DNA of 64,000 nucleotides, taken from [Actinomadura] parvosata subsp. kistnae (GTDB lineage: Bacteria > Actinomycetota > Actinomycetes > Streptosporangiales > Streptosporangiaceae). Positions 54,770 to 64,000 of the stretch are shown here, in pieces. The position numbers were made by a program, and so were the translations under genes. How positions within the stretch are numbered: position 1 is the first letter of the stretch; each line of letters starts with the position of its first letter. The DNA lies in the NCBI RefSeq assembly GCF_900323885.1, contig NZ_OOHJ01000015.1, positions 682,001 to 746,000 on the forward strand. The letters run 5' to 3'. The notes beneath the pieces are model-generated. The model had not been told where the DNA came from and searched no databases. It saw nothing but the letters and a program-made list of their open reading frames with translations.

Positions 54770-55838
54770 GGAGAAGCGGGCGACGATCAAGGATGTGGCG
54801 GAGGCGGCCGGCGTGGGCGTCGCCACCGTCTCCCGCGTGCTGTCGGGCGGCTCGGCCAGCCCGCGCACCAGGGAGCGCGTGCTGGCCGTGGCCGCCCAGC
54901 TCGACTACCGCCCCAGCGCGCTCGGCCGCAACCTGCGCCAGCGCCGCACCGGCGGCATGGGCCTGCTCGTCCCCGACCTCACCGACACCTTCTACGCCCA
55001 GTTCGCCGAGGGCGTGCTCGCCTGCGCCCGCTCGGCCGGCGAGCCCGTCGTGCTCGGCTCCACCGGCGGCGACCCCGAGCAGGAGGCCGAACTGATCGGC
55101 ATGCTCCTGGAGCAGAGCGTCGACCGCCTCATCGCCGTCCCCTCCGGCGACGAGGACACCTGGGCGCCCGCGGTCCGCGCGGGCATGACGGTCGTCTTCG
55201 CCGACCGCCTGCCCGCCCGGCCCTTCTCCGAGGACGACGACCCGGCCGCCGCGGCCGTCAACGACCTCATGCTCCTCGACGGCCTGGCCGCTCCCCCGCC
55301 CGCCGCCCACCGCCCGCCCGAGCTGCCGTCCGTGCTCGCCGACGACCGGGCCGGCATCCGTACGGCGGTCCGCTACCTGCGCGGCCTCGGCCACCGGCGC
55401 ATCGCCTTCCTCGGCGGCCCCGGCCACGACCGGCGGGTGGCGGCGTTCAGGGAGGCCGTCGGCGCGCCCGTGGACGAGGAGCTGGTCGTGTTCGGCACCG
55501 GCAGCCGCGACTCCGCCTACGCCGCCGCCTCCGGCCTGTTCCAGAGCCGCCCCGACCTGTCGGCGGTCGTCGCCGGCGGGAACGTGCTGGGCGAGGCCGC
55601 AGTGCTCGCCGCCAGGGAGCTGGACCTGCGGGTGCCGCGCGACGTGTCACTCGTCATGTACGACGACGTGCCCTGGGCCGAGCTGTGCTCGCCACCCCTG
55701 ACGGTGATCGCCCAGCCGGGCCGCGACATGGGCTACCGGGCGGCCGAGCTAGTGCTGCGCTCGGGCGGCCGGAGAGCCCGCTCCGTCGTGCTGCCCACGG
55801 AGCTGATCATCAGGGGCAGCTGCGGCCCCCACCGCTAG
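54768..55838 (+). CDS. LacI-family transcriptional regulator
   Basis: A 356-residue repressor. The headpiece ATIKDVAEAAGVGVATVSRVLSG (~4-26) with hinge helix LRQRRTGGMGLL, then a periplasmic-binding-protein-like ligand domain (VPDLTDTFYAQFAEG, FLGGPGHDRRVAAF, VMYDDVPWAELCSPPLT). A 30-residue Ala/Pro insertion (~165-185) is homologue-specific. Effector is probably a sugar, given the neighbouring importer ATPase. Start ATG 54768 is embedded in its own operator. Confidence 0.93.
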   Translation: MEKRATIKDVAEAAGVGVATVSRVLSGGSASPRTRERVLAVAAQLDYRPSALGRNLRQRRTGGMGLLVPDLTDTFYAQFAEGVLACARSAGEPVVLGSTGGDPEQEAELIGMLLEQSVDRLIAVPSGDEDTWAPAVRAGMTVVFADRLPARPFSEDDDPAAAAVNDLMLLDGLAAPPPAAHRPPELPSVLADDRAGIRTAVRYLRGLGHRRIAFLGGPGHDRRVAAFREAVGAPVDEELVVFGTGSRDSAYAAASGLFQSRPDLSAVVAGGNVLGEAAVLAARELDLRVPRDVSLVMYDDVPWAELCSPPLTVIAQPGRDMGYRAAELVLRSGGRRARSVVLPTELIIRGSCGPHR

Positions 55839-55895
55839 CCGTCAGGCCGGAACCAGGATCCCCGCTGCGCTTACCGGAGCCGGCGTAACGGACGT

Positions 55896-57026
55896 TCACC
55901 GGATTCCGGTGTAGCGGCGCGGCAGGATCATCACCGGATTGTCGTCGAGGATCACCTCCGGCGGCCCGAACCGGGCCGCCACCTCCCTGACCTCCGGCTC
56001 GTCGAGCAGCAGCAGCCGTCCCCGCTCCACGAACGTCTCCCCGTCCACGATCACCGTCGGCCGGTCCACCTGGCAGTCGCAGTGCGCGAACCCCGGCCCC
56101 GTCGTCACCGGCACGCCGTCGGTCAGCCCGTCCAGGCCGCAGTAGAAGGCGCCCGCGTGCTTCTCCCGCTCGAACTGCGTGCCGCCCGCCACCCGCACCT
56201 TCGGGTTCAGCCCGAACAGGGCGTGCCGCATGTAGAAGCCGCCGGGCGCGTAGCGGCGCAGCTGCCCGGCGGCGGCGCCGCCCTCGATCTTGCGGACCAG
56301 GTTGCCCTCCAGCGTGACGCGCAGCGGCTCCTCCGGCACGCCGGTGACCGTGCTGTCCTCCACGACGAGCACCCCTTCCGTGCCGGTCGGCCAGAAGTTC
56401 ACGCCCCCGTACGGGAACGGCCGCCAGTCGCCGGGCCGCAGCCCGTCCGGGCCGGCGTCCTCGAACGTGACGCCCGAGAACGTCAGGTCCGTGCCGCGCG
56501 CGGACGTCACCCTGATCGAGGACGCCCCGGACAGCCGGCGCAGCGCCACCGCCACCAGCGTGTGGAACACCGGCACCGGCAGGCGCGCCCCGGTCAGCAG
56601 CGCGCCCGCCGTGGCCGTCATGTGCAGGGACAGGAACCGCACAGAACGGGCGGCGATCTGGTCGAAGAACAGCGGCGCCGTGTGCACCTCACCCCACCAG
56701 GTGCCGCTGATCACGACGTCCGCCTCATGGAAGGCGGCCGTCTCGATCGGCAGCGCCGCCTCACGGTCCCAGCCGCCCGCGCTGAACGGCGGCACCGACA
56801 GGATGCGCACGTCCGCGTCCCGCAGGGCCGCCGCCGCGGCGATCGCCTGCACCACCACCGGGTCCACCGTGTGCTCCATCATCAGCAGCACCCGCTCGCC
56901 CGCCGCCAGCCGCACGTACTCGCACAGGTTGTGCGCGCCGGGCATCAGCTCGACGATCGCGTACGGGGCCGCGGCCGGCTCGGCGACATAGCTGAAGGGC
57001 GATCCGGCGTACGGATTGGTCGTCAT
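55896..57026 (-). CDS. M29-like / NicX-type metal enzyme, substrate unknown
   Basis: A 376-residue protein. The N-terminal half (CEYVRLAAGERVLLMMEHTVDPVVVQAIAAAAALRDADVRIL) matches the fold shared by M29 aminopeptidases and 2,5-dihydroxypyridine dioxygenase (NicX), including the ADVVISGTWW segment. Metal-site candidates in the second half are Glu in LRVTLEGN, His in FYMRHALFGLNP and His/Asp in GFAHCDCQVDR. It could be a peptidase or a ring-cleaving dioxygenase; no nicotinate-pathway genes are near, so I make no choice. Start ATG 57026; divergent from the LuxR gene. Confidence 0.72.
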   Translation of the reverse strand: MTTNPYAGSPFSYVAEPAAAPYAIVELMPGAHNLCEYVRLAAGERVLLMMEHTVDPVVVQAIAAAAALRDADVRILSVPPFSAGGWDREAALPIETAAFHEADVVISGTWWGEVHTAPLFFDQIAARSVRFLSLHMTATAGALLTGARLPVPVFHTLVAVALRRLSGASSIRVTSARGTDLTFSGVTFEDAGPDGLRPGDWRPFPYGGVNFWPTGTEGVLVVEDSTVTGVPEEPLRVTLEGNLVRKIEGGAAAGQLRRYAPGGFYMRHALFGLNPKVRVAGGTQFEREKHAGAFYCGLDGLTDGVPVTTGPGFAHCDCQVDRPTVIVDGETFVERGRLLLLDEPEVREVAARFGPPEVILDDNPVMILPRRYTGIR

Positions 57027-57144
57027 TCGCGCGTCTCCCTCGACCCTACTGTTCTCAGAGCGTTCGTTACCCAGCGTGACGAAGCCATACTCTTCGTGCC
57101 CGCCCGGACGAACAGGCCGGTCAGGACCTCTACAGTGGACATCT

Positions 57145-60096
57145 GTGCTGTTCGGACGATCGGCGGAGATCGCCGCCATCGAAGACGTGATCTCCCGGGC
57201 CCGCTCCGGCGCGGGCTCCGCACTGGTGCTGCGCGGCGAGGCCGGGGTGGGCAAGACGGCCCTGCTCGACCTCGCCGTCACCCGGCGCGGTGACCTGCGC
57301 GTGCTCCGCACGACCGGCGTCGAGCCCGAGTCCGACCTCGCCTTCGCCGCCCTCCACCAGCTCCTCCGCCCGGTCGCCGGCCTCCTGGACGCCCTGCCCG
57401 AGCCGCAGCGCGCGGCCGTGGGCGGTGCTCTCGGGCTCGGCGGCGGCGCCTCCGGCGACCGCTTCCTGCTGGCGGCGGGCGTCCTGTCGCTGCTGGCGGA
57501 GGCCGCCGCGCCGCACGGGCTCGTGTGCGTGGTGGACGACTTCCAGTGGGTGGACCGGGCCTCCGCCGACGCCCTGCTGTTCGCCGCCCGGCGCCTCGGC
57601 ACGGAACGCATCGCGATGCTCCTGGCCGTACGGGGTGACACGCCGCTGAAGGGCGTCCCGTCCCTGCCGATCGACGGCCTCCCCGAACCCGCCGCCACCG
57701 AACTCCTCGACGCCGCCGCACCCGCACTCTCGCAGGAGGCCGCAGCGGCGTCACATGCTGCCGCCGGGACCGGCGTGCCGGGCGTCGGGGTGCCGCATGC
57801 GGGGGTGACCGGGCGGGTGTGCCGGAGGATGGCGCGGGGGGCGGGATGGCGCCCGGGGTGCGGCGGGAGCTGGTGGCGCTGACCGGGGGCAACCCTCTGG
57901 CCCTGCGCGAGACCGTGCGGCGGTTGAGCCCCGGACAGCTCGCCGGGCGGGAGCCGCTGCCGGACCCGTTGCCGGCGGCACAAGGCTCTTCGGGGAGCAG
58001 GTGGCGGCGCTGTCCGGGGACGCCCGGCTGGTCGCGCTGCTCGCGGCCCTGGAGGGCGATCTCGACGTAGTTTTGCGCGCCGCCGGGCGGATGGGCGCGG
58101 GACGGGAGGCGTTGCACGAGCTGGAGGCGGCCGGGCTGGCGAGGGTCGAGGGCGCGTCCGTACGGTTCCGCCACCCGCTCGTACGATCGGCCGTGCACGA
58201 GGCCGCCACCCCCGCGGACCGGCGCGAGGCGCACCGGGCGCTGGCCGATCAGGCGGAGGGGGACCGGCGCGCCTGGCACCTGGCGGCGGCGACGCTGGGC
58301 CAGGACGAGAGCGTCGCCGCCGCGCTCGCCGAGACGGCCGCGCGGGCCCGCGACCGCGGCGGGTACGGCGACGCCGCCACCGCCCTGGCCAGGGCCGCCG
58401 AGCTGACCCCTGCCCCGGCGGTCAGGGCGGCCCGGCTCAAGGACGCCGCGGTGGCGGCCTGGCTGGGCGGCCGTCCGGGGCAGGCCGAGTCGCTGCTGGC
58501 CGAGGCGAGGGAGCACGCGGCCGGTGACGCGGCGCTGGGGATGGAGCTGGCCCAGCTGCGCGGCCGGTTCGAGCTGAACTCGGGCAGCGCCGCCGAGGCC
58601 GTGCGCATCCTGGCGGCGGGTGACAGCCTGGACATGCTGGCCGACGCGGCGGAGGCGGCCTCGTACGCGGGCGACACGGCCGCCATCGTCGAGATCGGCC
58701 GCCGCGCGTCGTCCCACCCGGAGGGCTTCCTGCGCGACGTCCTGACCGGCATTGGCCTGACCCTGTCCGGCGGCACCTTCCCCGCCGCCCCTCGCATGCA
58801 GGCGCGAGGCGACCACACAGCGCCCCGCGAGCAAGCGCACGCCGACCACACAGCGGCCCGTCAGGATGCCCTCCATCAGGAGGCGCACCCCGACCGCAGC
58901 GCAGTCCCCGAACGGGCGCAAGCCGACGGCACCACACCCCACGGCCACGAGGCCGCGCATGCGTTGCTCAGGCGGGCGCTGGCGCGGGCCGATGAGCTGA
59001 GTGAGGCCGCCGGGTTGTTGTGGGCGACGGCGGCGGCGAGCTACCTGGGTGAGGCCGATCTGTCGGCCGAGCTGGCCGCCAGGGCCGGGCGGGTGGCGAG
59101 GGTGTCGGGGATGGTGGGGCAGTTGCCGGTGGTGCTGGAGTTCGTGGCGACGGCGGAGCGGATCGCGGGCCGGCTGGCGGAGAGCCAGGCCGTGTCGGAG
59201 GAGGGGCTGGAGCTGGCGCGCGAGGCCGGTTACCGCAACACGGTGGCCGCACACCTGGCGAATCTGGCGGTGCTGGCGGCGTTGCGGGGCGAGGAGGACG
59301 AGTGCCGCCGGCTGGCTCAGGAGGCGCTGGCGATCGCGTTGCCGCATCGGGTGGGCCTGCGGGCGGGGGTGGCCGCGTACGCGCTGGCGATGCTGGATCT
59401 GGGGCTGGGCCGGTTCGCGGCGGCGCATGACCGGTTCGTGGCGATCGCGGCGGCGGGGCCGGGTGCGGGGCATCCGACGGTGGTGTGGCGTTCGACGCCG
59501 GACCGGATCGAGGCGGCGGTGGGCGCGGGCGACCTGGAGGCGGCGGGGCGGCGCTGGAGGCGTACGAGCGGTGGTCGGCGAACGCGGCGACGCCCGAGTC
59601 GCGGGCGTTGCTGGCCAGGTGCCGGGCGCAGGTCGCGGACGGCACGGAGGGGTTCGAGGAGGCGCTGCGGCTGCACGGGAACCCGTACGAGGCGGCCAGG
59701 ACGGCGCTGCTGCTGGGTGAGCGGCTGCGCAGGGCGCACCGGCCGGGTGAGGCGCGCCCGCATCTGCGTGCGGCGCTGGAGACGTTCCAGCGGGCGGGCG
59801 CGCGGCCGTGGGCGCGGCGGGCGCTGGGCGAGCTGCGCGCGGCGGGCGAGAGCGCCGAGCCGGCGGCGGCCGCTCCGGCGCTGGACGTGCTGACCCCGCA
59901 GGAGCTGCGCATCGCGGGCCTGGTGGCGGACGGCCTGTCCAGCAAGGAGATCGCCGCGCAGCTGTTCCTCAGCCCTCGTACGGTCGAGTACCACCTGTAC
60001 AAGATCTATCCGAAGCTCGGCATAGGTACCCGTACGGAGCTGACGCGGCTAGTAGTTCTACGGAAGGCGCCCGTGGCCGGACAGGACATGCTCTGA
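57145..60096 (+). pseudogene. LuxR-family ATPase regulator (LAL type), three frameshifts as sequenced
   Basis: Repaired length ~985 residues. From GTG 57145: AAA-type NTPase domain with Walker A GEAGVGKTAL and Walker B CVVDDFQWVD, then TPR-like helices (RAAELTPAPAVRAARLKDAAV) and a C-terminal LuxR helix-turn-helix (DVLTPQELRIAGLVADGLSSKEIAAQLFLSPRTVEYHLYKIY). LAL regulators activate catabolic or biosynthetic operons in response to an inducer. Frames break near GGG 57811-57813, GG 57977-57978 and GGGG 59545-59548; one G added at each site restores continuous coding (for the last, EAAGAALEAYERWSAN). Each breakpoint lies in a G run, like those elsewhere in this window. It may regulate the adjacent hydrolase. 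Confidence 0.85.
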
Positions 60097-60099
60097 GGC

Positions 60100-60980
60100 A
60101 TGCGAAACGACATCTGGAGCGAAGAGTTCGGCAGCGCCACCGACGAGCCGATCCTGCTGATCATGGGTTCGATGTCGCAGGGGATCCTGTGGCCGGACGA
60201 GTTCGTGGGCAGGCTGACGGCCGGCGGGCGGCGGGTGATCCGGTACGACCACCGCGACACGGGCCGTTCCCGCACGTACGACTTCGAGAAGGAGCCGTAC
60301 ACGTGGGAGGACATCAAGGACGACGTGTACCGGGTGATGGACGCGCACGGGCTGGACAGCGCGCACCTGGTGTGCCATTCGGCGGGCGGGCTGCTGGGCC
60401 AGCTGGTCGCGGTGGAGCGGCCGGAGCGGGTGCGCACGCTGACGGTGATCGGGTCCTCGCCGCTCGGCGGGGGTGAGGGCGGGGTGATCATGCGGGCGCT
60501 GATGGGGCAGCCGCAGCCGGAGGGCAGCCTGCCGGAGCCGACGCCGGCGTTCGTGGACTTCTTCCGCGCGCTGATCGCCGCTCCGCCGGCGACGAGCCGG
60601 CGGGAGCGGATCGAGACGATGATCGCCGAGCAGCGGGTGCTGCACGGCGATGCGCTGCCGTTCGACGAGGACGCGGCCCGCCGCCTTCAGGAGCGCATCT
60701 ACGACCGGGCGCGTGACCTGGACGCCGTGGTCAACCACCGCCTGGCCGCCGCCGCCCGGCCGGACTTCGAGCCGGTGGGCGTGCTGCACCGGATCAAGGC
60801 GCCCACCCTGGTCGTCGAGGGCACGCACGAGCCGGCCAAGCCCGGGCACGGCGCGCTCATCGCCGCGGCCATCCCCGGCGCGCGGCTGCTGATGATCGAG
60901 GGCATGGGGCACACGCTGCCGCCGGAGGTGCACGAGGAGCTGGCGGAGGCCGTCCTCGCGCACACCTCGGCGGCGAACGG

Positions 60981-60984
<4 letters not shown>
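60100..60984 (+). CDS. alpha/beta hydrolase
   Basis: A 294-residue serine hydrolase. Oxyanion Gly/Met in MGSMSQGI (the HG motif is MG), nucleophile Ser in CHSAGGLLG, Asp in VEGTHEPAKPG and His in GMGHTLPP complete a triad. Close in plan to the aromatic polyketide (DnrP/AknT-like) or streptomycete lactonase esterases. Start ATG 60100 is 3 nt after the LuxR stop, so co-transcription with the regulator is likely. Convergent overlap of 4 nt with the peroxidase gene. Confidence 0.85.
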
Positions 60985-61466
<482 letters not shown>

Positions 61467-61654
61467 GTTCTGACCCTACAGAACGAGTCAGGGCCAAAAT
61501 TGTGACGCACTTCTCATTTTTCGGACAAATCCGCAAGAAAAGGTATATATCGAGATCTTTACTGACGATCTACGTAGCCATGGTCAATTCGCTGTAAAGG
61601 GTCTCTATCGGGCAGGGTGGCGCGGTCCACGAACCCCCTCGAAAGGGATCCCGC

Positions 61655-62050
61655 ATGCCCATGCTCCGCCGTACCGGCGTCCTGGTCCTGACCGCCACCC
61701 TCGTGGCGGCGGGCGGCGCCGCGGCCGCACAGGCGCAGAGCTCCCAGACCAGCGGCAGGAACAAGGCCATCGCCAAGCCCATGGTGGCCTCTCGTGGCTG
61801 GGGCGAGACGCAGTTCAGCTGCCTGGTGAAACTGTGGCACCGCGAGAGCGGATGGAACCACCGCGCCGGCAACGGCTCCGGCGCCTACGGCATCCCGCAG
61901 GCGCTGCCCGGCCACAAGATGGCCGCGTCAGGACGTGACTGGCGGACCAACCCCCGCACCCAGATCAAATGGGGTCTCGGCTACATCAAGGGGCGTTACG
62001 GCTCCCCGTGTCGCGCCTGGGCGCACTTCCAATCCCACGGTTGGTACTGA
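61655..62050 (+). CDS. secreted transglycosylase-like protein (lysozyme-superfamily), copy 1
   Basis: A 131-residue exported protein, signal peptide ~1-27 (VLVLTATLVAAGGAAAAQAQ). The small SLT/Rpf-like domain has WHRESGWNHRAG with candidate catalytic Glu64, SGAYGIPQALPG, and a C-terminal YIKGRYGSPCRAWAHF. Two Cys (56 and in SPCRAW) may pair. Cleaves or remodels peptidoglycan, probably in growth or spore germination. Upstream is 188 bp of AT-richer sequence without a gene, where the promoter lies. Paralog at 62390. Confidence 0.85.
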   Translation: MPMLRRTGVLVLTATLVAAGGAAAAQAQSSQTSGRNKAIAKPMVASRGWGETQFSCLVKLWHRESGWNHRAGNGSGAYGIPQALPGHKMAASGRDWRTNPRTQIKWGLGYIKGRYGSPCRAWAHFQSHGWY

Positions 62051-62065
62051 GCCAAACCCCAGGCT

Positions 62066-62132
62066 TGCTCGCTATTTCCGGCAAGGCCCGCCCAATCGGG
62101 CGGCGGACCGGGCAAAACCGGCCCAGCGAGCA
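62066..62132 (+). terminator. Branched terminator-like structure after transglycosylase copy 1
   Basis: Outer stem TGCTCGCT (62066-62073) with AGCGAGCA (62125-62132), followed by GCCCCTTTA. Inside is CCGCCC-AATC-GGGCGG (62088-62103), then CCGG-type pairing across GGCAAAACCGG. The multi-stem form is unusual for a terminator, so a regulatory RNA role is possible. Confidence 0.5.
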
Positions 62133-62241
62133 GCCCCTTTATCCGCAACGGTCACACAAACACCTGTCCTTCGCGTGTCCTGACGAATGACCCGCGGTGA
62201 CACCGCGTAATAGGAATCGTGCTAGAGGACACGTCGCGGTG

Positions 62242-62358
62242 CCCTCCGGGCCGCCCAGCACGACCGGGCGGAGGCGAAGGACCGTCCCGGAGGGCCGCGC
62301 GGACCCTCTGCGTCCGAGCCACGGACGCGGACGGCAGGGCACCCGTCTCAGGGTGCCC
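62242..62358 (+). promoter_or_regulatory. Structured 5' leader of transglycosylase copy 2
   Basis: Three consecutive stem-loops: CCCTCCGGG (62242-62250) with CCCGGAGGG (62286-62294) enclosing CCGCCC/GGGCGG (62251-62256/62266-62271); CGTCCG-AGCCA-CGGACG (62311-62327); GGGCACCC-GTCTCA-GGGTGCCC (62337-62358). The start codon follows 31 nt later. A -10-like TAATAG lies at 62208. The c-di-AMP riboswitch motif that often precedes such genes was not found. The rest of the 339-bp gap 62051-62389 has no gene. Confidence 0.5.
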
Positions 62359-62389
62359 GTCCGCACGCGACCCGACAGCGAGGATCGAG

Positions 62390-62869
62390 TTGGACAGCAA
62401 ACGCGCGCTCAACGGCACGCTCATCTCCGTCACCGCGTTCACCACGCTCGGCGCCACGTTCGGTGCCACTGTCAGCGCAACGGCCGTGTGGGCCGAGTCG
62501 AAACCGCCGATCAGGACCGGAGTCTGGACCACGTCGGCACAACCCAAGATGGCGGCCGTCCGGCCCGCCAGCAGGAACAAGAAGATCGCCCTCGGCCACG
62601 TCGTGCAGCGGGCCTGGAACTACCAGGAGTTCCGCTGCCTGGACAACCTGTGGACCAGGGAGAGCAACTGGAACCACCGGGCACTCAACCACTCCTCCGG
62701 CGCGTACGGCATCCCGCAGGCCCTGCCGGCCGGCAAGATGAGCGGCGCCGGGCGCGACTGGAAGTCGAACCCGGAGACCCAGATCCGCTGGGGTCTGGCC
62801 TACATCAAGGGGAGGTACGGCAGGCCTTGCGGCGCCTGGGGGCACTGGAAATCGCACAACTGGTACTAG
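62390..62869 (+). CDS. secreted transglycosylase-like protein, copy 2
   Basis: A 159-residue paralog of the preceding enzyme, sharing W-x-RES-x-WNHRA (Glu91), SGAYGIPQALP, GRDW-x2-NP-x-TQI-x-WGL and YIKGRYG-x-PC-x-AW. TTG 62390 has AGGA ~5 nt upstream and gives a plausible signal (LISVTAFTTLGATFGATVSATAVWA). Upstream in-frame starts would run through the leader hairpins and are unlikely. Both copies conserve two Cys. Tandem duplication is inferred from the extended similarity. Confidence 0.83.
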   Translation: MDSKRALNGTLISVTAFTTLGATFGATVSATAVWAESKPPIRTGVWTTSAQPKMAAVRPASRNKKIALGHVVQRAWNYQEFRCLDNLWTRESNWNHRALNHSSGAYGIPQALPAGKMSGAGRDWKSNPETQIRWGLAYIKGRYGRPCGAWGHWKSHNWY

Positions 62870-62899
62870 CCGGCTCAGGAGGGCATCCGGAGCGGCTGC

Positions 62900-63547
62900 T
62901 CACCGGGTGCCCTCCCGACGCCCCGCGTACGCCTCGATCGCGGTGATCAGCAGGTCGAGGCCGAACTCGAACTCCTCCTCGTGGTCGCACGCGCCGAGCA
63001 GCGCCGACAGCGAGCTGACCTCGGGGAACAGCGCGGGGTCCACCCCGTCGGGCTGGATCGTCCTGGTCTGCACGGGCGCGAACGTGGGCGTCACCCCGAC
63101 CTCGCGCAGCAGCGAGCCCACGATGTAGGCGATGAACATCCGCAGCATCCGCACCGCGTCGGCCCCGTCGAACCCGGCGCCGCGCAGCGTGGCCAGCGCG
63201 CGCTCGACGGGCAGCAGCCCGGCGGCGGAGTGGAGCTGGCGGCTGACGACGAGCATCGTGGAGCGCGGGTAGTGGTGGGCGATCTGCCGGAACGCCCTGG
63301 CCTGCACGCGCACCCGGTCGGTCCAGTGGGCGTCGGGGTCGTCGGTGAACTCGATCCGGCTCAGCACCGACTCGGCCACGCCGTCGAGCAGGGCGTCCTT
63401 GCCGGGCACGTGGTTGTAGAGCGACATGACGCCCACGCCCAGCTCGGCCGCGATGCGGCGCATGGAGATCGCGTCGGCGCCCTCCCGCTCGATGAGGTCG
63501 ATGGCCGCCGCGACGATGCGTCCCCGGGAGAGGGGCTCAGTGCTCAT
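62900..63547 (-). CDS. TetR-family transcriptional regulator
   Basis: A 215-residue protein with the DNA-binding domain ~8-55 (RGRIVAAAIDLIEREGADAISMRRIAAELGVGVMSLYNHVPGKDAL) and a TetR_C-type ligand domain (ALATLRGAGFDGADAVRMLRMFIAYIVGSL). Its target cannot be read; the gene upstream on the same strand (transglutaminase-like) is 21 nt away and may be co-transcribed, and no clear palindrome is visible at the start. Confidence 0.9.
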   Translation of the reverse strand: MSTEPLSRGRIVAAAIDLIEREGADAISMRRIAAELGVGVMSLYNHVPGKDALLDGVAESVLSRIEFTDDPDAHWTDRVRVQARAFRQIAHHYPRSTMLVVSRQLHSAAGLLPVERALATLRGAGFDGADAVRMLRMFIAYIVGSLLREVGVTPTFAPVQTRTIQPDGVDPALFPEVSSLSALLGACDHEEEFEFGLDLLITAIEAYAGRREGTR

Positions 63548-63568
63548 GGCTCATTCTATGGACGGGCG

Positions 63569-64000
63569 TCAGGCTCCGGCCGCTCTCAGTTTGATCTCCG
63601 TCCGCCGGTGGTCGGGCGGCGGGTAGCCGGCGACGACGTCCGGCACCACGACGTCCGGGCCGGCGTACGCCTGCCTGAACCGGCTGGCCTCGATGTCGGC
63701 GGCCAGATCGTCCACCCGCTCGCCGGGCAGGTCGTCCATCGCGCCCCACCGGTCCCAGGTGAGCATCTCGTGCTTGTTGAGCGCGGCCAGGTCGAACACC
63801 ACGCTCCTCGCGATCAGCGGCAGCCCTCTGAGTCTCGGGTCCTCGATCCCCGGCGCCGTCACGAACCGGCGCGGATCGGCTTTCCCGGCCCGGCACGACC
63901 GCCACGCCCGCCCGGCCGTCAGGAACCGCTCGCGCGGCATGTCGCCGAGCGGCAGCGGCTCGCTCTCGCCGGGTGTCGTGTACCCCTGCTCGAACTCCGG
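63569..64000 (-). CDS. transglutaminase-like domain protein, C-terminal part
   Basis: The gene enters from the right edge; 143 residues are in the window. Segments FLTAGRAWRSCRAGKADPRRF and VFDLAALNKHEMLTWDRWGAM correspond to the C-terminal region of the actinobacterial proteins annotated as transglutaminase-like (the Cys/His catalytic core lies beyond the edge). The family assignment rests on these two conserved blocks. The in-frame ATG at 63940 is internal. Confidence 0.65.
   Translation of the reverse strand, partial: PEFEQGYTTPGESEPLPLGDMPRERFLTAGRAWRSCRAGKADPRRFVTAPGIEDPRLRGLPLIARSVVFDLAALNKHEMLTWDRWGAMDDLPGERVDDLAADIEASRFRQAYAGPDVVVPDVVAGYPPPDHRRTEIKLRAAGA

Noticed and set aside
61467..62389. 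c-di-AMP (ydaO-type) riboswitch before the transglycosylases
   Set aside because: The conserved core sequences of that riboswitch were not visible in either upstream region.

Overview
The window is a GC-rich, gene-dense chromosomal segment with strong GC at third codon positions, GTG/TTG starts, ATGA/GTGA gene overlaps and actinobacterial families (type II glutamine synthetase, LCP protein, many TetR regulators, secreted transglycosylases, SWIM/DUF5682/DUF5691/MoxR/VWA cluster). It looks like the core-to-accessory chromosome of a filamentous actinomycete; the Streptosporangiales (Nonomuraea-like) are my best guess, from family resemblance only. I see no rRNA, tRNA, IS element, prophage or CRISPR array.

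Layout. 1-738: end of a membrane-anchored wall protein. 906-6582: three-gene SMC-like operon (two winged-helix-type accessory proteins and a coiled-coil ATPase) resembling MukFEB/MksFEB/Wadjet complexes but without a nuclease partner. 6579-7300: two non-coding repeat arrays. 7319-9880: divergent pair of an HTH-fused citrate synthase and an isopropylmalate/homocitrate-synthase-like enzyme, with palindromes between them. 9899-14226: NDH-2, MFS symporter, HAD phosphatase, epimerase. 14267-19162: sbcD-sbcC. 19258-26816: hydrolases, enoyl-CoA hydratase, LCP protein, small proteins, enolase-superfamily enzyme. 26826-30575: two MFS exporters around a TetR gene with clear operators. 30703-38651: five-gene SWIM-DUF5691-MoxR-DUF5682-VWA operon. 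38733-46923: cupin, SDR/TetR pair with three operators, galU, aldehyde dehydrogenase, GSII, FAD oxidase, TerC. 47003-50737: lipoprotein plus an unusual FtsH-like membrane AAA protease. 50987-57026: CMD protein, sugar dehydrogenase, SDR, MsmK/UgpC-type ATPase, LacI regulator, M29/NicX-like enzyme. 57145-64000: large LuxR (LAL) regulator, hydrolase, glutathione peroxidase, two paralogous secreted transglycosylases, TetR, transglutaminase-like protein.

A recurrent technical feature: four otherwise healthy genes carry six frameshifts, and every one is repaired by adding a single G to a short coding-strand G run. This is more consistent with homopolymer undercalls in the assembly than with real pseudogenes, but the sequence alone cannot settle it.

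The strongest candidates for something undescribed are the SMC-like trio (906-6582), the 15/14-bp slipped repeat array next to it (6866-7300), the five-gene MoxR/VWA operon with its triplicated start site, and the lipoprotein plus FtsH-like protease pair.
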